Below are positions 59,743 through 64,000 of a stretch of 64,000 nt of DNA, in pieces (positions within the stretch are counted from its first letter, which is position 1; every line of letters starts with the position of its first letter). Under the pieces are notes generated by a model. It ran no database searches, had not been told where the DNA came from, and worked only from the letters and a program-made list of their open reading frames with translations. Origin of the DNA: Pseudomonas sp. PSB18 (GTDB taxonomy: Bacteria; Pseudomonadota; Gammaproteobacteria; Pseudomonadales; Pseudomonadaceae); contig NZ_NOIN01000006.1 in assembly GCF_014596565.1 (NCBI RefSeq), positions 62,001 to 126,000 on the forward strand. Direction: 5' to 3'. The position numbers and the translations under genes are program-made.

Positions 59743-60312
59743 GAGTGCGGTCCTGAATGGTTGTTGAAGACATGAACGTGGCAAGCATCGGCGCCATTCG
59801 TTAAGCACCGGCACAACGCTGCATCACATTTTCATTACAACACCATGAGACCGTGGATAATCGGTTAAAAATAGTGGCGGCTTGGTACAAACCACCGTTT
59901 TGCGGGGCTCCCTCAGCAGACTTTGCGGGATGCTCCAGGCACGGGCGTTGCGCCCATGTTTCAGTGGGTTTGCGGGCAGTTATGGTGCGCCAAACGGCAC
60001 TGCGGCGGGCAGTCTGCGGCAGAATCTGCGTAGGAAGGGCGGTGGTTTCAGCATCTTTATCGAGTGGGCCGATGCCATCGCGAGCAGGCTCGCTCCCACG
60101 GGTTTGGCTTGGATCAAAAAACGCGATGGCGAGGGGTCGAGGGCTCCTCAATACGTGTTTTGCCCGGTTAGCCCGGCAGATTCAGCAGATTCTCCTTTGC
60201 CAACCTCAAGAACGGCACATCCCGTCAGGACCGCTTTGTTAGCTTATTGAGCAGACACAGCATCACGATCTGCTGCTGGCAATGCCCTCACCGCTCTATG
60301 GGAGCCCGTTGC
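59743..60312. other. gene-free divergent promoter region
   Basis: A 570-base region between the leftward catabolic unit and the rightward aldehyde dehydrogenase gene. It contains one REP palindrome (60076-60102) and otherwise no frame with coding character; the longest frame (59853-60242) runs straight through the REP. It must hold the promoters of both units. No perfect sigma-54 or operator palindrome was found. Confidence 0.5.
60076..60102 (-). repeat. single REP palindrome
   Basis: One minus-strand copy of the GCGAGCAGGCTCGCTCCC repeat within the divergent promoter region, with no inverted partner. Confidence 0.85.
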
Positions 60313-61773
60313 ATGACAACCTTATCCTCTAATAGCTACCACACCGACCCACAGACCTTGCGGCAGCTTTATATCAATGGCGCCTGGTCGTTTCCGGAGC
60401 ATCCGACCACCCTGCCGGTGATCAACCCGGCCACCGAGGAGATAGTCGCCGAGGTCGCCCAGGGCTCCTCTGCGGACGTCGACCGGGCGGTGGCGGCGGC
60501 ACGGGCGGCGTTTCCCGGCTGGTCCGCGACCCCGGTCGCATCCCGTGCGCAGATGCTGGACAAGATCCACGAACTGATTCTCGAACGAAAAGAACAACTG
60601 GCCCAGGTGCTCTCCTTGGAAATGGGCGCGGCCATCGGTTTCGCGCGGGCCATGCAGATCCCTCTGGCGGCCGAGCACGTTCGGGTCGCCCGTGACCTGC
60701 TGTCCACCTACAGTTTCCGCAGAATCGAAAACGGTACGGCTATCGAGCGCGAACCCATCGGCGTCTGCGGGCTCATCACGCCGTGGAACTGGCCGCTCTA
60801 CCAGATCACCGCCAAAGTCGCACCGGCGATTGCCGCCGGCTGCACCGTGGTGCTCAAGCCCAGCGAACTCTCGCCCCTGAGCGCCCTGCTGTTCGCCCAA
60901 CTGCTGCATGACGCCGGCCTTCCACCAGGCGTGTTCAATCTGGTGAACGGCAGTGGTGCCGACGTCGGCGCAGCCATGGCAGCACACCCCGATATCGACA
61001 TGATCTCCATCACCGGCTCCAACCGTGCGGGTGCCCTGGTGGCCCAGGCTGCCGCCCCGACGGTCAAGCGCGTCACCCAGGAACTGGGCGGCAAGTCGCC
61101 CAACGTATTCTTGCCGGACGCCGACTTCGCCAAGGCCGTGCCGCCCGGCGTGATGTCTGCATTCCGTAACGTCGGCCAGTCATGCAGCGCGCCGACCCGG
61201 ATGATCGTGCCGCGCAAACGGCTGGCGGAAGTCGAAGCGCTGGTCATCGCCACAGTCAGCGCGATCATCGTCGGCGATCCCCGGTCGGAAGAAACGCAAC
61301 TCGGCCCCATCGCCAACGAAGCCCAGTTCAATCGCGTGCAGGCGATGATCGAGGCGGGCTTGAATGACGGTGCCAAACTCCTGTGCGGAGGCCCGGGACG
61401 GGTGCAGGGTTTTGCAAAAGGCTTCTACGCCCGGCCAACGGTCTTCTCCGAGGTGGATAACGCCATGCGCATCGCCCAGGAAGAAATCTTTGGCCCAGTG
61501 CTGTGCCTCATCCCCTATGACACGGTGGAAGAAGCCATCACCCTGGCGAACGATACCGTCTACGGCCTCAGTGCCCATGTGCAAGGCCAGGACCTTGAAG
61601 CCGTACGCGCCGCGGCCTCGCGCATCCGCGCCGGGCAGGTACTCTTGAACTACCCGGCGTGGAACCCGTTGGCGCCGTTCGGCGGTTACAAGCGCTCGGG
61701 CAATGGCCGGGAGTACGGGGTTCATGGGTTCGAGGAGTACACGGAGATCAAGGCGATTGTCGGGTTTGCTTGA
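60313..61773 (+). CDS. aldehyde dehydrogenase family protein
   Basis: A 486-residue NAD(P)-dependent aldehyde dehydrogenase. The general base Glu257 in TQELGGKSPNV and the nucleophile Cys291 in NVGQSCSAPTR are present, with the cofactor motifs LITPWNWPLYQ and SITGSNRAG. The substitution of the usual FTGS by ITGSNRAG and of CxA by CSAPT places it in a subgroup of general aldehyde dehydrogenases whose substrate is not clear. GGAG lies 8 bases before the ATG at 60313. It diverges from the catabolic unit and is likely to process an aldehyde formed there. Confidence 0.92.
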   Translation: MTTLSSNSYHTDPQTLRQLYINGAWSFPEHPTTLPVINPATEEIVAEVAQGSSADVDRAVAAARAAFPGWSATPVASRAQMLDKIHELILERKEQLAQVLSLEMGAAIGFARAMQIPLAAEHVRVARDLLSTYSFRRIENGTAIEREPIGVCGLITPWNWPLYQITAKVAPAIAAGCTVVLKPSELSPLSALLFAQLLHDAGLPPGVFNLVNGSGADVGAAMAAHPDIDMISITGSNRAGALVAQAAAPTVKRVTQELGGKSPNVFLPDADFAKAVPPGVMSAFRNVGQSCSAPTRMIVPRKRLAEVEALVIATVSAIIVGDPRSEETQLGPIANEAQFNRVQAMIEAGLNDGAKLLCGGPGRVQGFAKGFYARPTVFSEVDNAMRIAQEEIFGPVLCLIPYDTVEEAITLANDTVYGLSAHVQGQDLEAVRAAASRIRAGQVLLNYPAWNPLAPFGGYKRSGNGREYGVHGFEEYTEIKAIVGFA

Positions 61774-61777
61774 TCGC

Positions 61778-62167
61778 CTACTCCTCGGACCGACCTTTCC
61801 CGGCACGATCATGCTCGTACCGTGTCAACGGAAACGCCGGCAGCCACGCCTCGCGACGCACGGTCCAGCATTCGTAGCTAGGCATCAGCTGGTCAGGGGC
61901 ATCCAGGCTTCCCAGGTTCACTTCAATCTCGTCACCGCTGCGGACAAAGACCGACGAGCCGCAGCGAGGACAGAAGAAGCGACCGGCGTAGTCACCGGTT
62001 TCACCTTCGATCTTCACTGCTTCCCGGGGGAACATGGCCGCTGCGTAAAACAGCGCGCCATGGTGCTTGCGACAGTCGAGACAGTGGCAGAGGCCGACCC
62101 GATAAGGGCGGCCCGAAGCTTCGAAACGAACGTTGCCGCACAGGCAACCACCGGTGAATCGGTCCAT
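61778..62167 (-). CDS. GFA/CENP-V zinc-binding family protein
   Basis: A 129-residue protein of the glutathione-dependent formaldehyde-activating (Gfa)-like family. All seven zinc-binding cysteines of the two sites can be seen: CLC at 8-10, CHCLDC at 27-32 and CPRC at 66-69. Gfa itself binds glutathione and formaldehyde; most family members have no proven activity. GAGGAG lies upstream of the ATG at 62167. It converges with the aldehyde dehydrogenase gene and starts 94 bases from the LysR gene stop on the same strand. Confidence 0.88.
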   Translation of the reverse strand: MDRFTGGCLCGNVRFEASGRPYRVGLCHCLDCRKHHGALFYAAAMFPREAVKIEGETGDYAGRFFCPRCGSSVFVRSGDEIEVNLGSLDAPDQLMPSYECWTVRREAWLPAFPLTRYEHDRAGKGRSEE

Positions 62168-62261
62168 GGTGCGTCTCCTCTGCAATCGAGCGGTGTAAAC
62201 CTTCGACCGTCCTCGTTTCTACGGGTTTAATCCGTTGGTGCCCGGCAAGTCAGGCGCCTGT

Positions 62262-63188
62262 CTACATACCCCTTCGATCAGCAACCGGCGCATGCCCCGC
62301 CATCAGTTCCACCATCCATTCGATGAACACCCTCAACCTGGCGCTGATATGCCGGTTCGGCGGATAAGCCAGGTAGAGCGGCATCGGATCGATGCGCCAC
62401 GTTTCGAAAAGCGGCACCAGCTCGCCGTTCGCTTCGTGGGGCCTGGACATGTATCTGGGTAGCCACAGCACCCCCAGCCCCGCCAGGCCGGCCGCGAGGT
62501 AGGCGTTGCCGTCGTCGACCGCCAGGGCGTAGCGCCCGTTGATGTGCAGGTGCTCATTAGCGTTGTGCATGGCATAGGGCACGGCTTTGCCGGTGCGGGC
62601 CCAGAGGAAGCCGACGATACGATGCAGGGAGTCTTCGAGGTCTCGTGGATGCGCGGGAGTGCCGACGCGTGCCAGGTAGCTCGGCGCCGCGAAGACGCCC
62701 AGCTCAAGATCACCGATGCGCCGGGCGATCAGCGACTGGTCCGTCAATTCGCCGCCGCGCACCACGCAATCGACGTTCTCATCGATGATGTCCACGATGC
62801 GATCGCTGACGCCCATGTCGATCTGGATGTCCGGGTATCGCTCATGGAATGCCGGTAGCGCCGGCATCAGGATCAGTGCGGCCAGCGGGCTCGGGACGTC
62901 TACCCGCAAGCGGCCCCTGGGCAAGGCCTGGGCATCGGACAGGCTGGTTTCGGCATCGTCCATGTCGGCGAGCAAGCGCAACACCCGTTGGTAATAGACA
63001 GCGCCCTGGGCGGTGACATTGACCTTGCGTGTCGTGCGGTTGAGCAGCTTGACCCGCAGGCGCGCCTCCAATTGCTGCACCAACTGGGTCACGGTGGTCT
63101 TGCTCATGTGCAGGGTCTCGGCGGCCTTGGTGAAGCTGCCCGCCTCCACCACTCGGACGAATGCCTGCATGGCGTCAAAACGATCCAT
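62262..63188 (-). CDS. LysR family transcriptional regulator
   Basis: A 308-residue LysR-type regulator of the CrgA-like group. The N-terminal helix-turn-helix includes AGSFTKAAETLHMSKTTVTQLVQQLE (about 16-41), followed by LLNRTTRKVNVTAQG. The rest is the periplasmic-binding-protein-like effector domain. The ATG at 63188 is chosen by family start. It diverges from the Rid-family gene 136 bases away, with an inverted repeat 22 bases upstream of its start, and probably controls that gene and itself. Confidence 0.9.
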   Translation of the reverse strand: MDRFDAMQAFVRVVEAGSFTKAAETLHMSKTTVTQLVQQLEARLRVKLLNRTTRKVNVTAQGAVYYQRVLRLLADMDDAETSLSDAQALPRGRLRVDVPSPLAALILMPALPAFHERYPDIQIDMGVSDRIVDIIDENVDCVVRGGELTDQSLIARRIGDLELGVFAAPSYLARVGTPAHPRDLEDSLHRIVGFLWARTGKAVPYAMHNANEHLHINGRYALAVDDGNAYLAAGLAGLGVLWLPRYMSRPHEANGELVPLFETWRIDPMPLYLAYPPNRHISARLRVFIEWMVELMAGHAPVADRRGM

Positions 63189-63210
63189 TGCTGCTCCGCG
63201 TGTCGATGAT

Positions 63211-63229
63211 TGTTTGGATTTTACAAACA
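63211..63229. promoter_or_regulatory. candidate LysR operator
   Basis: TGTTTG at 63211-63216 and CAAACA at 63224-63229 form a perfect 6-base inverted repeat around a 7-base spacer, matching the T-N11-A pattern of LysR-type boxes. It lies 22 bases before the LysR start and 95 bases before the Rid-family start, as expected for an autoregulated divergent pair. Confidence 0.5.
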
Positions 63230-63324
63230 GTGATCGCCAAGGTTGCGCGTTTATCGCCCGGGCACAAGCCCCTAGAGTGACTTCATCGTTGATTTCCCTA
63301 CCCTGATTCCGATGGAGGTTCCCC

Positions 63325-63726
63325 ATGACATCGCGTGATGTAGTTTTCCCACCTGGACGCCAAGCACTTTACGAGCGTAATCGTTATTCGCCGGCGATCC
63401 GGTCCAATGGTTTTCTCTTCGTATCGGGACAAGTCGGCAGCACCGACGACGGTTCGCCGGAAGCCGATCTGGAGGTTCAGGTCCGGCGTGCGTTCACGAA
63501 CCTGGAGGCGATTCTCGCCGCTGCCGATTGCACCTTTGACGATGTGGTGGACGTCACCGTTTTCATCGTCGACCCCGAATCGAAGTTCGAGACGATCTGG
63601 AAAGTGGTGCCTGAATTCTGGGGCAACGCACCGCACCCGACACTGACGGCGGTCGGCGTGACGTGGCTGTATGGGTTTCAGTTCGAAATCAAGGTGATTG
63701 CCAGGTTGCCTGACGCTGGGCGGTGA
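63325..63726 (+). CDS. Rid family protein (YjgF/YER057c/UK114)
   Basis: A 133-residue Rid-type trimeric protein. It begins FPPGRQALYERNRYSPAIRSNGFLFVSGQVG and has RRAFTNLEAILAAADCTFDDVVDVTVFIVD, as in the family. In true RidA a conserved Arg near position 105 (PxRxxVEV) is needed for imine hydrolysis; here the segment is HPTLTAVGVTWL, without the Arg. It therefore belongs to another Rid subfamily with a different or unknown activity. GGAGG lies 6 bases before the ATG. It diverges from and is probably regulated by the LysR protein. Confidence 0.88.
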   Translation: MTSRDVVFPPGRQALYERNRYSPAIRSNGFLFVSGQVGSTDDGSPEADLEVQVRRAFTNLEAILAAADCTFDDVVDVTVFIVDPESKFETIWKVVPEFWGNAPHPTLTAVGVTWLYGFQFEIKVIARLPDAGR

Positions 63727-63741
63727 GTCAGTGATGATGCC

Positions 63742-63838
63742 ATCGCGAGCAGGCTCGCTCCCACAGGGTTTTGAGGGTGCTGCGGGTACCGAGCCCACTG
63801 AAGATCCACTGTGGGAGCGAGCCTGCTCGCGATAGCGG
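63742..63838. repeat. REP palindrome pair (inverted doublet)
   Basis: The minus form at about 63742-63768 and the plus form at about 63809-63838 have the GGGAGCGAGCCTGCTCGC core. The doublet lies between the converging Rid and VOC-like genes. Confidence 0.9.
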
Positions 63839-63842
63839 TCGG

Positions 63843-64000
63843 CTAGCCTTTCAGCGCCGCTTCAATCGCTGCGACGTCGATCTTGGTCATTTGCATCATG
63901 GCCTCGAACGCGCGCTTGGCGGCTGCCTTGTCGGGGCCGGCGACGGCGTCGGTCAGGACGCGCGGGCTGATCTGCCATGACAGGCCCCACTTGTCCTTGC
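63843..64000 (-). CDS. C-terminal part of a VOC/PhnB-like protein (partial)
   Basis: The visible C-terminal 51 residues read KDKWGLSWQISPRVLTDAV, then GPDKAAAKRAFEAMMQMTKI and DVAAIEAALKG before the stop. This matches the end of PhnB-like (3-demethylubiquinone-9 3-methyltransferase-type) VOC proteins, where WGLSWQI and the helical AKRAFEAMMQM tail are conserved. The gene continues beyond the right edge, so start and full length are not known. Function of these proteins is mostly unproven. Confidence 0.8.
   Translation of the reverse strand, partial: KDKWGLSWQISPRVLTDAVAGPDKAAAKRAFEAMMQMTKIDVAAIEAALKG

Noticed and set aside
59812..59828. CGGCAC followed by TGCAT, resembling a sigma-54 promoter
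   Set aside because: The GG and GC are 9 bases apart, not the required 10, and the flanking bases fit poorly.
59853..60242. A 129-codon frame in the divergent promoter region
   Set aside because: It runs through a REP palindrome and has a Cys/Arg/Pro-rich composition with no ribosome site; probably non-coding.

Overview
The window is GC-rich chromosomal DNA from a Pseudomonas, most likely the P. fluorescens group. The basis is the many palindromic repeats built on GGGAGCGAGCCTGCTCGC between genes and the gene families present (modABC, poxvirus-type topoisomerase IB, an F7-like second chemotaxis cluster, Fsr-type MFS, HcnABC/opine-oxidase-like enzymes). No tRNA, rRNA, CRISPR array, prophage or insertion sequence was seen. 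The species is an inference.

Layout: 0-3.7 kb holds the 3' part of a nitronate monooxygenase gene, then modABC behind a near-perfect ModE operator. 3.9-10.9 kb holds a topoisomerase IB, a ClpP-like protease, a KGG stress protein, two small or membrane proteins, the nucleosidase PpnN, a HAD phosphatase and a MATE exporter. 11.2-20.1 kb is a complete chemotaxis operon (receptor, CheY, STAS, CheA, receptor, CheW, CheR, CheD, CheB) preceded by a sigma-28-like promoter. 20.7-25.4 kb is an operon of a fused NitT/TauT-type permease, its ATPase, a histidine kinase and a FixJ-like regulator, with no binding protein. 25.6-38.2 kb is a patchwork: GNAT and PhyH enzymes, a LysR/SDR pair, a secreted beta-propeller/RTX protein, several small zinc-ribbon or unknown proteins, and a divergent Fsr-type MFS/AraC pair. 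38.4-45.3 kb carries an exported alpha/beta hydrolase, an Lrp regulator, a HAD protein, a class III aminotransferase, a 2-hydroxyacid dehydrogenase, a double GNAT and a double cupin.

The largest functional unit is 45.5-59.7 kb, transcribed leftward. It runs from a HAD type II dehalogenase and an amine/amino acid oxidase, through a Tat-exported peptide-class binding protein, two permeases and a fused ATPase, to a three-part 2Fe-2S/FAD oxidase related to HcnABC and opine oxidase, an M20 deacetylase, a succinate-semialdehyde-type dehydrogenase and a tartrate/D-malate-type dehydrogenase. It ends at a strong intrinsic terminator. Read together, this is an uptake and oxidation route for a nitrogenous compound, perhaps an opine, N-acyl amino acid or small peptide. 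The substrate cannot be read from the sequence. An aldehyde dehydrogenase diverges from its right end, followed by a Gfa-like protein, a LysR/Rid-family pair and the end of a VOC-like gene.

Several reading frames that begin far upstream were shortened to starts with a convincing ribosome binding site. Long antisense frames were left out as high-GC shadows.
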